Origin: Lampris incognitus
Taxonomy: Eukaryota; Chordata; Actinopteri; Lampriformes; Lampridae
Length of the DNA: 64,000 nt
Assembly (NCBI RefSeq): GCF_029633865.1
Contig: NC_079212.1
Location: 99,791,582 to 99,855,581, forward strand
Reading direction: 5' to 3'
Notes under the pieces: generated by a model
Told to the model about the DNA's origin: nothing
Database searches by the model: none
The model's input: only the letters and a program-made list of their open reading frames with translations
Position numbers and translations under genes: made by a program
Shown: piece after piece, positions 1 to 11,215 of the stretch
Layout: each line of letters starts with the position of its first letter
Position numbering within the stretch: the first letter of the stretch is position 1

Positions 1-352
1 TCTTCCATCAAACCGAGTTTAATGTGACTTGACAAGTGATACTTTTGCACATTGTTTTTGTCGGATGTTGCAGATAAACGTGTGTTGAAAAAAATTCTTC
101 TTTTGCTCTGTGGCAGAGTGAAAATTCCTCCATGGCTTGCAAACCCACATGCCCGCTGTGGCATCCTACGGTGTCTTCTCCAAGCTACAACAATCACAGC
201 CATGTCAGACACACAGTTAAAACATGCTTTTCCCATACGTCAAGTAGCACACACAATCACCAAGCTCTTATTTACTAACAGCCTTGATAAAGTGCATCTG
301 TTGTTTGATTCCATAATCTCCTGCCAATATTTTGCATATTGATAGGGTAACT
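1..352. other. unassigned sequence
   Basis: I see no recognisable gene, RNA or repeat here. The open frames are short and look like chance. It is the left flank of the SINE that begins near 353. Confidence 0.5.
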
Positions 353-594
353 CCTGGCACGGTGGCCCAGGCACTGTTAGCACTGTTGCCTCACAGCAAG
401 AAGGTCCTGGGTTTGAACCCCAGGCCATCCCAGGTCCTTTCTGTGCGGAGTTTGCATGTTCTCCCCGTGTCTGCATGGGTTTCCTCCAGGAGCTCCGGTT
501 TACTCCCACCATCTAAAATACATGTATGTTAGGGTTAATACTCTGTCTGTGCCCCTGAGCAAGGCAATGGAAAGAAGAACTGGAATTAATCTAC
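353..594 (+). repeat. tRNA-derived SINE, 3'-truncated
   Basis: The head has a tRNA-like internal promoter: an A-box-like stretch near 360-385 and a B-box-like GGTTTGAACCCC near 409-421. It is followed by the body (TTTGCATGTTCTCCCCGTG, then TGCCCCTGAGCAAGGCAATG). The same head and body recur at 62548-62872, where the 3' tail is also present. Such elements have no protein and are copied in trans by LINE reverse transcriptase. Here the body runs directly into L2 ORF1 sequence with no A-rich tail, so the 3' end is lost or was cut by the neighbouring LINE. Confidence 0.75.
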
Positions 595-1660
595 AGGCAA
601 CTGAGGATCGGCTGGAGAACAGATTTATTATTCTGGATGAGCTGCCTGTTAGTGAGCACAATGCTAATGCCAAAGTTAGCCCATGGCTTACTTCCGGCTT
701 GACATCTAACCACCAGTCGTCCTGGGCTGAAGCGGTGTTCCGCAGTCATAAGAGACACTCGGACGGAGCTGCCTCTCCCCCTCGCCTAAGGCTCTCCAAC
801 TGCTACACAACACTGTCTGATGACACCCCGGTCAACCCAGCCGATACTCCTGTTCCGTACCCCTCCCCTACAATGATGTGTGTTGGCACCGCAGCTTCCA
901 CACCTCCCGTGGCTGGCAATGTTCTGGTGGCTTGCCGCTCCACTGCAAAGCCAAATCATCGACCCTCATCCCGGTCAATGACTTCCTGCTGCAGGACCCA
1001 GAGAGAAGGCCTTGCACAGAAACAGAAGTCTTCTTTGTCCCGAGTCGGCAGGGTATCCCTCTTGCAGGTCTGTTGTCGCTGCCTCATCACAACAGTTGCC
1101 AGCCCAGACACCCCTTCATCAGCCAACGACATCAACACAGCCTGCGGAAACAGATTATGATCTCTCCAGCCCTGAGAACCCACAGCCATCAGCTCCTTGT
1201 CCCCTCTTCTCCCCAACTACATTAATAGTGGGGGATTCCATAATAAGGAACATCAATTTCTTTAATGCAGCTACACACCGTTTCCCTGGAGCCACATTTC
1301 CCGTCATCCTAGCTAAGCTCCCGGGGCGTCTTAGCTCACTTCCAACCTCTACCAACTGAGTGATAGTGTATGTGGGGACTAACGATGCAGCTTGTCAGCA
1401 GTCTGAATTAACAAAAAAGGATTTTATCAACCTTTTTAACCTTTTAAGTTCTTCTGAAAAATCTGTTTTTATTTCCAGTCCTATTCCCACAGTGGCCTGT
1501 GGAGTAGGGCGCTTCAGCAGACTCCTCAGCCTCTACACTTGGCTCCAATCCGCCCACAGAGCTCATAATTTGGGCTTCATTTGTCCTGGGGACACTTTTC
1601 CTTTTTTAGAAGAAATGGTATTCACCCCAACAAGCTGGGTAGCTGCATGTTAGTGGCCAA
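595..1660 (+). pseudogene. L2 ORF1 remnant with SGNH/GDSL-esterase domain
   Basis: The reading frame switches several times. An N-terminal segment (456-1160 frame) is low in recognisable motifs. The next segment has the esterase nucleophile block LIVGDSIIRN near 1224, and the following frame has VYVGTNDA near 1367, the usual oxyanion-hole block of SGNH hydrolases. L2 and CR1 ORF1 proteins often carry this domain; its role in retrotransposition is not settled. A stop after PTSTN near 1357-1360 separates the two blocks. The call rests on motif order and on the ORF2 that follows. Confidence 0.7.
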
Positions 1661-1954
1661 TTTTCATTACACTGTGCAGTCCTGTATTCATGAATGACTG
1701 TTTACACTCCACACAGTCCCCCAGGTTAGTTCCATAGATATAGATAAAAAAACACATTTGTTACATAAAACATGATGTCTCCAGTTCATTATCACCTGTT
1801 GCCCTTTGTAATCCAGCTGTTCTAAAGGTGAGTCCTCTCTCATCCAATGGCTCTGACAACATTTCTGTTAGGCTTAGGTCACGATTTATTGCCCACTACC
1901 CTTTGCATTATGTGTCTTCAACTGTCAGACCAGATAATTTGATTACAGTCTGCT

Positions 1955-4765
1955 GTAGTGATTCCAGTCCAACTAAGCCCCCTGTTACAATTGTTTTTTG
2001 CTCATTTAAATGCCCAGTCCATATCAAAGAAGTCTTTTATTCTCAATGATTTAATTACTTCCCTCAACCTTGACTTGCTATTTCTTACTGAGACCTGGCT
2101 TAAACCTGGGGAGTGCGCCCCTCTAGTGGAGCTCTGCCCACCTAGCTATAATTTTCTGAATGCACCCAGGTCATGGTGGGGGTATAGTAGCTGCTTTTAA
2201 AGGCCATTACACTTGTGCTCCTGTTACTTTTGGTTCATTTAATAGGTTTTAAATCTTAACTTTAAAAAATGTTTGTGACAACCCAATTACCCCCCCCATT
2301 CATCTACAGGTTTTCTTAATGAATTATCTGAGCTATTGTCCTATCTTGTTCTTAAATTTGATAGGGCCATTATAGTTGATGATTTTAACATCCGTATTGA
2401 GCAGCATCCATATTGATAATCCTTTTAACTCATTTGTCATAGATTTTTTAAACATTACTAAAAACTCAGTTGTCATAGATTTTTTAAACATTTCTAAACA
2501 TTTTAACCTTGTGCAACATGACACTGGCCCCACACATAGCCATGGGCACACCCTTGATTTAACCGTGGGCACACCCTTGATTTAGTTTTCACCCTGAACA
2601 TGTCTTTTAATTCCCTGAATAAGATCGATTTTGTCTCTGACCATAAATTTATTACATTTGATGCTTCTTTACCACCTACTACATTCGCCCAGAAATGTAT
2701 AATTAATTCTCGCGTCTTTAATAAGCAGTCAGCAGCCATGTTTTCATATTTTTCCAGTCGGGCTAGCTGCCCTTCTCTCTTCGCCAATATTAATGACCAA
2801 GTTAGTTGGTTTAATGATTTGTGTACATCTGCCCTTGATTTTTCAGCTCCATATACTTCCATGGCTGTCCCAGTTATTAGCACAACCCCTTGGATCAATG
2901 AAAACATTCGTCAAAAAAGAAGGGACTATAGGAAGGCTAAACGCAGATGGAAAAAAAATCTACTCTTGAAGTTCATCAACTCCATATGACGGAGTTATTA
3001 TCTAAATTGAATCAAACTATTAAAGATTCAAGAGCTGCTTAAGAGCTCTGACTTGATTGAGAGTAATAAACATAACCCTAGATTTCTGTTTTGTACTATC
3101 AATCAGCTTGCGACTCCCTCTCTTTCTACTCGTTTCCGCCTGTTCCACTAATGACTGGAAATGTCTTGTCTTTCTTTGTTGGCAAGATTGATGGTCTAAG
3201 GTCCAATTTTACTCCCCACCCCTTTCAGATGTCCAATTTTAATGTCGGAATTTGCTCCCGTATCTCTTTAGTTCCTTGTAAGTGTAGACCCTATGCATCC
3301 TTCTTCCAGTCCCTGTGATATAGTTCCAACAATTTTTTTTAAATCCATCCCCCCTGGCTTAGGTCCCAGCCTGCCCTCTATCATCAACTGCTCACTTGCA
3401 TCTGGGTCTGTACCTGACTACTTTAAAATTCCCTGTGTTCAGCCCCTCCTCAAAAAACCTTCTTTTTATCCGGCAAGGGTAGATAATTATAGACCAATTT
3501 CCAAACTTTCTTTCTTATCCAGAATCCTTGAAAAAAATGTTGCAGACCAAATCCTGCAGCTGACTTAGGGTCATAACATTTTTGATAAACTTCAATTCGG
3601 CTTTCATCACAAGCATAGTATTGAGACTGCATTACTGAGTGTTCAATGACATTCATATGCATGCTGATAAAGGTGAATATTCTTATTCTCCTAGATTTAA
3701 CTGCTGCATTTGATACCATCGATTATGCCATCTTACTTGATAGTTGGAGAACTGGGTTGGCATTTCTGGTACAGCGTTAAATTGGTTTCACTCTTATCTG
3801 ACTAATAGACATTTTATTTTTTTATTAACAATCTTGTATCCTCGTCAGCTCCCCTACTGTGTGGAGTCCCTCAGGGGTCTGTCCTCGGGCCAATCCTCTT
3901 CTCTTTATACATGCTTCCTCTGGGTCATTTGTTTAGTCACTTTCAAGACATGTCATAGCACTGTTACGCCGATGATACTCAGATCTATTTCTCTGCCAAA
4001 CACAATAACCTCAATCAACTGTCCTCCCTCAAAGATTGCTTAGCTGCCACCAAAGACGGGATGTCCCTACATTTCCTCCATCTAAACACCGACAAAACTG
4101 AAGTTCTCTTAATTGGTCCTGGGAACTTTGCCACTGCAGTTGATCTGTTTATTGGTCCACTTCATTCAAATATCAAACGTACCGCTAAAAATCTTGGTAT
4201 CATCTTTGAACAGAATGTCTTTCGATCACTGTGTTACTAAGCTTGTCCAATCCCGTTTTCTTCAGCTATGAAATATTGCAAAAATACAAACTATTTTGCC
4301 TTTTAAGGATATCGAAAAATTAATTCACGTTTTCATTTTCTCCCATGTAGATTACTGTAACTCCCTCTACTCTGGCCTCAACCAAGCTACTTTAAATCGT
4401 CTACAGTTGGTTCAGAATGCAGCTGCTAGACTACTAACTAGAACTAGCCGTAGGTCCCGTATTACCCCTATTCTTGCATCCCTCCATTGGCTTCCCATAA
4501 AATTCAGAATAATCTATAAACTCTCATTGATTATATTTAAAGCACTGCATGATCTTGCCCCCAGTTATATTTCTGATCTTCTCACTCCTCATTCCACTTC
4601 CCAACCACCCCGATCCTCAAACCTCAGTCTTTTATCCATCCCTCACTCCAACTGCAAAACAAATGGTGACCGTGCCTTTGCAGTTTTAGCCCCAAGCCTC
4701 AGAATAATCTTCCCCAATCCATTAGATTCGCTGAATCTTTGGACTGTTTTAAGCAGCTTCTAAAA
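1955..4765 (+). pseudogene. L2 ORF2 remnant: endonuclease plus reverse transcriptase
   Basis: The endonuclease start is visible as AHLNAQSISKKS and LLFLTETWL (about 2000-2100). RT blocks follow: NYRPISKLSFLSRILEK (about 3485-3535), motif A LLDLTAAFDTIDY (about 3690), [14 protein letters not shown] (about 3870) and the catalytic YADDTQI (about 3970). The C-terminal region has SHVDYCNSLYSGL, QNAAARLLTRT and SLHWLPI (about 4335-4500), typical of the L2/CR1 group. At least six frame changes or stops break the frame. The domain order is complete, so the loss is by point decay, not large deletion. Confidence 0.8.
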
Positions 4766-5159
4766 ACTAATCTTTTCAGACAAGCTTTTTTTTAATAGAT
4801 TCCCACCCCTGACTTCTGTTTTGTTTAGTTTTTAGCTTGGTCTGATACTCCCTATGACATGTCTTTATATTCATTCAATTTATTTTATGTATTTCATTCA
4901 TTTATTATTTTGTGTATTGAGTGTAAAGCATTTTGCACTGGAGCTGCCCATAAATACGTTATAAATGAGATCAAATAAGTGCATTTAGGTGGAGCTAACA
5001 GGCTCTCGGTTTTTTCCTCGCATCAGTGAAACAGAATGTATGCTAGCCTTTCATATTGCATTCAATATAAGTACATTATCAGAACAATACAAAAATGTGC
5101 TTCCTGTTGAACTTTTTTTTTTAAATGCTCATTGCTATTATCAGAATGAATAAAACATC

Positions 5160-6720
5160 CATCCTAGTATGCACTGGGACACATCCTCAGTGATGTTTCC
5201 TGAGGTCCTTAGGTGTTTCGGGTCTTTCAACATCATACACCCTCACGCATGCAACCCTGCAAGGGTTGATCAGGCCTTGGCTTGTGTCCCAGCAACATTG
5301 GCCCACAGATCACTCCTACTGATCCAAAGCCACCTGGAGGCCCTCTCTGTAGCCTCCGTGGTAGACTTGAGGGCTTTCCTTTTTGCAGCCTCATTGATGC
5401 TAAGTAGAGTGTAGAACTTGCAGAGTGAGTGGCAATCAATGCCTTTACACCCCACTTCAATGGGCTCACAACGCACCTTTCAGCCTCTCCTCCGGCATTG
5501 AGCCACCAGTTCCTGGTGCTTGGATCACCCATTTGCCTCTTCCATCCGGTCCTCCCAAGGAACTGTCAGCTCTATAAGGAGCACCTGCTTTGAAGAGGCT
5601 AATAATAGCACTATATCTGGCCCCAATGAAATTGTCATAATGTGGTCCGGGAACCTGAACTGCCTCTACAAGTCAACTCGCAGCTCCCAGTCTGACGTAG
5701 AGGTGAGGAGACCGGCTGCTGATCTGGGCTGTGACTGAGGCTGCTCACCAGCCCTGACTAAGGCAATGTTCCTCTGTCCGCAGGCCTGCTTGTTGTTGGA
5801 CACAGATTTGGAGATGACCTCTGCGATTGTCTTCAACACCTGGTCATGTCGCCAACAGTATCAGCCCTCCCCCAGGGCTGATGGGCAGCTGCTGAGGATG
5901 TGCTTGAGTGAACCTTTTTTGTGGTTCTGCCTGCCAGATAGCTGCCCAGGATATCTTCCTCTCCAGTACACCCTCCCACCTTGTCCATACTCCCTGCTCA
6001 TCATCATTCTGCTGATCCTTTCCTTCTCGACACCTGCCCACACCTCCTCCAAGACTAGATGGCATCTGTCCTTGCCATGAGCCTATCATAGCGAGGTTGT
6101 GGGATGGCTCCCAGCCCTGCCCATCCAGTTGCCACTGTGCCCACCAAAGCCCTGTCTCAGCCAAGACTCTGCTTTCTCCAGGCCTTCATGGGCTCTCCAC
6201 TTCCTCCCTGTCCACTCCATAATGCCTGCTGATGACATGCTAAAGTCCTTGGAGTCCCAATAGAGCAGTGCCTCTCTTGTGCGAGAAACCCTGAACTTCT
6301 CATCGAGGCTGCTGATAGGGAGCTGGAGTTTGTTACTCCTCCCATATAGTGCTGCACTGCTAAGGCTGCGCGGCAGACCCAGCCATCTCCAGAAGTAGCT
6401 ACTGATCTTCCTCTCCAAGGTCTAGACTACTGTCGACAGGGTTACCTCATAAACCAGCAGAGGCCAGAGAACTCAGGGTAAGATGCCATGTTTGGTAAAT
6501 CCAAGCCTTGAACCTGCCAGGTAGGCCAGACTTGTCTACTGTGGTGAGCCAAGTCTCACGCTTCTTGATGGTTACTTGGATTGCTGCTGTATCCCTAAGG
6601 CTGCAGTCAAAGACCTTGCCTCGACTCTTGACTGATTTCTTGGTAATGGATGGGATTGCAGTGTCATCCAAAAAGAAGTGAAACCTGTCCACCACTTTTC
6701 CCCTCTTCAACACCATGGCT
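5160..6720 (-). mobile_element. 3' half of a restriction-like-endonuclease LINE (R2/R4/NeSL type)
   Basis: Read on the minus strand, the RT thumb region comes first (GLPGRFKAWIYQ, then WLGLPRSLSSAALYG, about 6520-6340). It is followed by a degraded Cys/His knuckle (SLKHILSSCPSAL, about 5890-5910). The C-terminal PD-(D/E)XK nuclease has GPDIVLL near 5620 and the block PIEVGCKG near 5450. This arrangement, with the nuclease after the RT, separates these LINEs from APE-type elements such as L2. Frameshifts are frequent and the 5' half is missing upstream of 6720. I cannot assign the clade within the RLE group. Confidence 0.65.
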
Positions 6721-7197
6721 GTGGATTAGGCTGGTTTTAAACTAGTAGGCTTGTATTTAAGTGCAGCTGTTGTTATCAAACAGTCAATCAACCAATTCGT
6801 TAACCACATCAGGTTTATTCCATATCAAATTTCATTCGGCCCATTATGTGCCATTTACTTATCCTGAATATGATCTTTTTTGGCCTACTCAAAGTGTCCA
6901 ATTGTGCATATTGATTTTATTTACACCTTGCTAATGTGATAGGTGGGCTTGCTTGCTTTTTAGTGTTGCGTTCCAGTCCAGTGCACAAGAGGAGAAATGG
7001 TGGAAATCATGTGTGGTAGACATACAATGAGCCCTCTCATGTGGCTCAAAGGTTTACTGCATATATAAATCTTAAAAGACAAAGACATTCTGCAAATTTC
7101 CGGCGACCCAAATGACATCTCCAGCGACATCGCGTTAGTGGTCTCTTCGTCGCTCAGTGTTTGTAGTATGAGCCCTGCCACATGTTAGACAACGTGC
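6721..7197. other. unassigned sequence
   Basis: No recognisable coding or repeat structure was seen. The region separates two LINE remnants. Confidence 0.4.
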
Positions 7198-7660
7198 ATG
7201 TCGGGTGTGTATAAGTGGACGCTTCTCCTGGATCGCCACCTTGCCACGGTGGAGAAGCTTGCATGTACCAGTGATCCCAAGAGTTATGCCATCTGGAGCT
7301 TGGCTCCTGGGTCACCTAAGGCGGATAGGTCAAGGGGGACGTTCCAGACGAAGTGCGATCCAACAAAGATGTTAACGGCAGAACTGGCGGAAGTTTATTC
7401 AGGTCACAACAGCAGTGTAGGCGGATGAAGGCTGCAACAGAGGGTGGTTCCCCAATCGTCTTGGTTCTCCATGCCATTGGACTCTGGCAACCCCCTGCCA
7501 AGGACCGCGTGGTGGCTGCAGCTGCATCAGCCACTCTACATAAAAAGCTGTCATGCGCAGGCGTCCTCCCATTATGTGGCTCCAGGATCGGCCTCTACGC
7601 CCACCTGAGGACCCAGAGGGAGGACGTTCATATTCGACCCTGAGTGACCGCCAATAATGA
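7198..7660 (+). mobile_element. RTE-like LINE remnant (5' leader joined to C-terminal tail)
   Basis: The start (GCCACCTTGCCACGGTGGAG, about 7234) resembles the GC-rich leader seen on many fish RTE-type LINEs. The end encodes CGSRIGLYAHLRTQ (about 7577-7620), which resembles the C-terminal zinc-finger-like tail of such ORFs. The endonuclease and RT core is absent, so this would be an internally deleted copy. The assignment rests on these two short similarities only. Confidence 0.4.
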
Positions 7661-8075
7661 TAAGTGGACATGCAACTGGGTCGAATTCATATGAGTGAGC
7701 TATAAGAGCCATTATGAGTACAGACTGTTGGGGTTGTGTGTGCAATGTAGTTTATGTGCATCATTTGTGTAATGGAATGTGTGTCAGTATGCACGGTAAA
7801 ATCCATTTAGTGTTGACTGTGGGTTTTATGTGTGTGCCGGTCTTGTTGTGTGATGTAATTTAAAGTGTAACTTCTCCCCCACGTCTGAGCCTAAATCCAC
7901 CCACTGCATAATTTTGAAAAATGCTAAAAAGTGTGCTGGGGGGGGGGCAGGGGAAGACTAAATAGGCGGGTATGGGGGGGGGGGCTGGACGTGTGCAGCA
8001 AGAGCGTGTGTCGGTGTAGCTGGGGATAGCCAACAGAAGGGCCCGACGTAAGTCACCGGCTCACCACCATATACA
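7661..8075. other. unassigned sequence with two G-runs
   Basis: The stretch contains G-runs near 7938-7946 and 7975-7983 and a TG-rich part. No coding signal was recognised. Confidence 0.4.
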
Positions 8076-8080
8076 GTATA

Positions 8081-8523
8081 TCACGCTCACAATGACGAAG
8101 AACCCACAAAGCAGACTGACACAGGTAGTAAAAGTTCCAAAAAGGTTTAATCAGGCAAAAAGATCGGTATACAGGAGTCAATCAGATCAGGCAGCGGTAT
8201 CAAAAACGGCAGGCAAAAGGCAGAATCACAAAAACAGAACGCTCACACGGGGGTAAAGATGAACTGACAACATGAGGGAGAAAACACATGGCTTAAATAC
8301 AGCACATGGGGGAGACAATGACACAGGTGGACAATGACACAGGTGGACAATGACACACAGGTGGAACACATTAGGGTGGGACTGATAATCACACAGGAGG
8401 GAACTTGACAGGAAGAGACATCTGAAATGAGAGATAAACATTAATACCAAAATAAAACAGGAAACACTGGGAAATATGAAAAACACATAAAACATGACCT
8501 AGGATCTGGAGCAGGTCATGACA
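8081..8523 (-). mobile_element. solo LTR of an LTR retrotransposon
   Basis: On the minus strand the unit begins TGTCATGACCTG, contains a TATA-like TATTTAAGCC (about 8300) and a downstream TGATTAAACC near 8146, and ends at 8081. A 5-bp direct repeat GTATA lies on both sides (8076-8080 and 8524-8528), as expected for integrase-made insertions. No gag or pol lies next to it, so it is probably a solo LTR left by recombination between two LTRs. A small tandem repeat (about 16-bp unit ACAATGACACAGGTGG, three copies, about 8315-8365) sits inside. The inner terminus is GA instead of the canonical CA, which lowers confidence. Confidence 0.55.
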
Positions 8524-8760
8524 GTATACAGTCCCCTCCTCCAGCCCGCCTTCTCTCACAGCATCAGACACCGCAATCACCGCGACGTGGATGGGCTGCA
8601 AATGGAAGGGGGCCACACAAGACAGGCTGTGGCTTTCCAGCGATGGAGAGAGGTGTGCTACGAGGCAACTGCTCCCCCCAGCCACGGCGCAAGCCCAGCC
8701 CAACTGACCCAGTTGTGCAATAGTGCTTCTACAGCAGTCAAAAACACAAGTCCGAACCAT

Positions 8761-8876
8761 CCATCCATCCATTATCTTAACCGCTTATCCTGCTCCCAGG
8801 GATGCTGGAGCCTATTCCTCTAGTCATTCGGCAGGCGGGGAGACACCCTGGACAGGCCGCCAGACTATCACAGGGC

Positions 8877-8968
<92 letters not shown>

Positions 8969-9212
8969 ATTCATTTCTAGGGACAATTTAGTGTGGCCAG
9001 TTCACCTGACCTACATGTCTTTGGACTGTGGGAGGAAACCAGAGCCCCCAGAGGAAACCCACGCAGACACAGGGAGCACCCCCGGAGAACATGCAAACTA
9101 CACACAGAGGATGACCCGGGATGACCCACCAAGGTTGGACTACCCCGGGGCTCAAACCCAGGACCTTCTTGCTGTGAGGCGACCACGCTAACCACTGCGC
9201 CACCGCGCCGCC
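8761..9212 (-). repeat. tRNA-headed dispersed repeat, full length, with internal CA tract
   Basis: On the minus strand the head has the A-box-like GTGGCGCAGTGGTTAGCG and the B-box-like GGTTTGAGCCCC, followed by a GTTTGCATGTTCTCCG body. The tail is CCTGTCCAGGGTGTCTCCCC to (GGAT)n. A perfect 13-bp duplication AAGTCCGAACCAT (8748-8760 and 9213-9225) fixes both ends and shows LINE-type insertion. Other copies lie at 17522, 18275, 21950, 23463 and 57049. Confidence 0.85.
8881..8967. repeat. (CA)n microsatellite inside the dispersed repeat
   Basis: About 43 CA units occur at the position where other copies of the same repeat (23572-23667, 58890-58905) also carry CA or TG. The tract is therefore a component of the repeat that has expanded. 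Confidence 0.95.
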
Positions 9213-9225
9213 AAGTCCGAACCAT

Positions 9226-9540
9226 TGCGCCACAATTGAAAATGATGAAATAATGTAGCTGTAACCAACATAAATTGAGAGAAATTCAAAAGATTGGTAG
9301 AAAATGTAATAAAGGCGCAAGGTTAGCAATTACACTCCTGTGAATGGCGAGTCTCGATCAGCGTATATTTGAAAATGAGTGTGGTTTCACAGACTCTCAC
9401 TTAAGAGCGGGGTGGGGATGTGGGTCGCCCCCATCTGATTAGAGGGCGTTCTCATTCTTTTTTACATTTGATTACGTACATAACTGGTCGACTCTACGTC
9501 ATAGTTGGCCTTGCAAGGTTCAGGGCTGATTTACAGTAGA
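9226..9540. other. unassigned sequence
   Basis: I see no recognisable gene or repeat in this stretch. Confidence 0.4.
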
Positions 9541-10016
9541 AGGTAGATGGCGTGTTGAACCATTTTCAACCCATGAAATGCGGATTCCAACCCTCACCTA
9601 TGGTCATGAGCTTCGGGTAGTGACCGAAAGGATGAGATCACGGATACAAGCGGCTGAAACGAGTTTCCTCCGTAGGGTGTCTGGGCTCAGCCTTAGAGAT
9701 AGGGTGAGGAGCTTGGACGTCCAGAGGGAGCTTGCAGTAGAGCCGCTGCTCCTTCGCATCGAAAGGAGCCAGTTGCCTTGGTTCGGGCATCTGATAAGGA
9801 TGCCTCCTGGGCCCCTTCCTTTGGAGGTTTTCCAAGCATGTCCAACTGGGAGGAGACCCCGGGTTAGACACAGAACAATCTGGCCTGGGAACACCTTGGG
9901 ATCCCCCAGGAGGAGCTGGAGGGTGTTGCTGGGGAGAAGGACATCTGGAGTGCCCTACTTAGCTTGCTGCCACCGCAACCCAACCCCAGAGAAGCGGCTG
10001 ATGATGAATGAATGAA
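9541..10016 (+). mobile_element. 3' end of a Rex3/RTE-type LINE
   Basis: A 145-residue open frame (9578-10015) matches the C-terminal region of a common fish LINE: LTYGHELRVVTERMRSRIQ, SFLRRVSGLSLRDRVRS, LPWFGHLIRMPPGPLPLEVF and PTGRRPR. After a frame change the last part is normally followed by a leucine-rich end and a GATG-type tail; here the tail is GCGGCTGATGATGAATGAATG. The element is truncated at the 5' side near 9541. RTE elements encode an endonuclease and RT, neither of which is present here. Confidence 0.7.
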
Positions 10017-10239
10017 ATGCGGATTTTTATAAATTTGGTAAGCAATGGCAATATTAACACCAGCATTGATGTGTATTATCTCCGTAAACATTCAGTTTAC
10101 AGCTCAAAAAACACGTTGTGTTTAGTACCTCTGTAATGCTCATTCAGTTGAGAATAACAGATCGACCTGCTATTCTTACTGACGTCAACAGAGACACAGG
10201 ACCAAGCGAAGATGACAAACATCATCCCAATGCTTTTTT

Positions 10240-10416
10240 TTTAAACAATTTATTTTATTTTCTTGGCATTTTAAGTTATCATCGATAGGACAGTGTAGAA
10301 AGACAGGAATGAGGGCAAAGAGAGAAGGTGATGCAACATGCAGCAAGGGTCCCAATTTGGGACACTACCAGTTGAACTACCAGGGTGGGCACCCCCATCA
10401 TCCTGATGCTAAACAG

Positions 10417-10417
<1 letters not shown>
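10240..10417. repeat. probable dispersed repeat fragment
   Basis: The segment with AGGACAGTGTAGAAAGACAG, GCAACATGCAGCAAGGGTCC and TGAACTACCAGGGTGGGC resembles a dispersed fish repeat whose class I cannot name. It runs into a CA tract. Confidence 0.35.

Positions 10418-10484
<67 letters not shown>
10418..10484. repeat. (CA)n microsatellite
   Basis: About 33 uninterrupted CA units. Confidence 0.95.
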
Positions 10485-10485
<1 letters not shown>

Positions 10486-10499
10486 CGACTTCCTTCCAC

Positions 10500-10990
10500 A
10501 TGCAAGCATCAACATAGTCTGCCCTTAACAGCAATGACTCAGTGTCGCTTCAGGGGAAAAACAAGCTTGATGAGGGGATCTTTTCTCACATTTATATCAG
10601 TCAGACTTGGGTTTTTTTTTTATTAAGATATGAAGATATTTTGAGGTTCACTGCTTTAATGCACCTACGGATAACATAACATCTGCTGGACACTTCATTC
10701 CAGAGTGGCCTCACAATCAGTTTGTGCATTCTTAATGGGTCTAGTGGGGTTGAACCCATAACCAGACGGTGAATTATCATACCTTACTCACATTTAAACT
10801 AAATGGGACTGAAAACTTGAATGCTTCAGAATTTCCCCGTTTCAAGACTGAAGGGCTTGGCTAAAACATTAATCAGGAAATAAGTCAAGAACAAAGTAAA
10901 TCTGTTGAACTAATTCTTCACATAGGTGAGTGAACTGGATGTTTCGAAAGAAATCATGTGAGCATCTGACAAGTTAAAATATCTGCAAAG
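10500..10990. other. unassigned sequence
   Basis: No gene or repeat recognised; AT-rich, with a short poly-T near 10612. Confidence 0.4.

Positions 10991-10993
<3 letters not shown>

Positions 10994-11053
<60 letters not shown>
10994..11053. repeat. (AT)n microsatellite at Tc1 insertion site
   Basis: About 30 AT units lie immediately left of the transposon at 11054, and a shorter run (12639-12660) lies on its right. The element has therefore split one AT tract. TA is the obligatory Tc1/mariner target, which explains the choice of site. Confidence 0.95.
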
Positions 11054-11056
<3 letters not shown>

Positions 11057-11215
11057 TACCGTTCAAAAGTTTGGGATCACCCAAACAATTTTGTGTTTTC
11101 CATGAAAATCCACACTTATTCACCACCATATGTTGTGAAATGAATAGAAAATAGAGTCAAGACATTGACAAGGTTAGAAATAATGATTTGTATTTGAAAT
11201 AAGATTTTTTTTACA

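Larger units (their letters stand above)
595..4975 (+). mobile_element. L2-clade LINE, nearly full length, decayed
   Basis: This is a non-LTR retrotransposon with an esterase-type ORF1, an APE-type endonuclease and a reverse transcriptase in the usual L2 order. The 3' end reads GCACTGGAGCTGCCCATAAA and stops near 4975. Frameshifts and stops occur throughout, so the copy is dead. L2 elements move by target-primed reverse transcription in the nucleus. The length of about 4.4 kb is near that expected for a full element. The 5' boundary is blurred by the SINE head immediately upstream. Confidence 0.8.

Noticed and set aside
8081..8523. Host gene on the minus strand (open frame 8226-8495)
   Set aside because: The hydrophobic frame lies within the solo LTR and has no family resemblance.
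8777..8986. Open frames made of repeated Thr-His or Cys-Val (also at 10279, 23434, 40002, 60074)
   Set aside because: They are translations of CA/TG microsatellites, without codon bias or start context.
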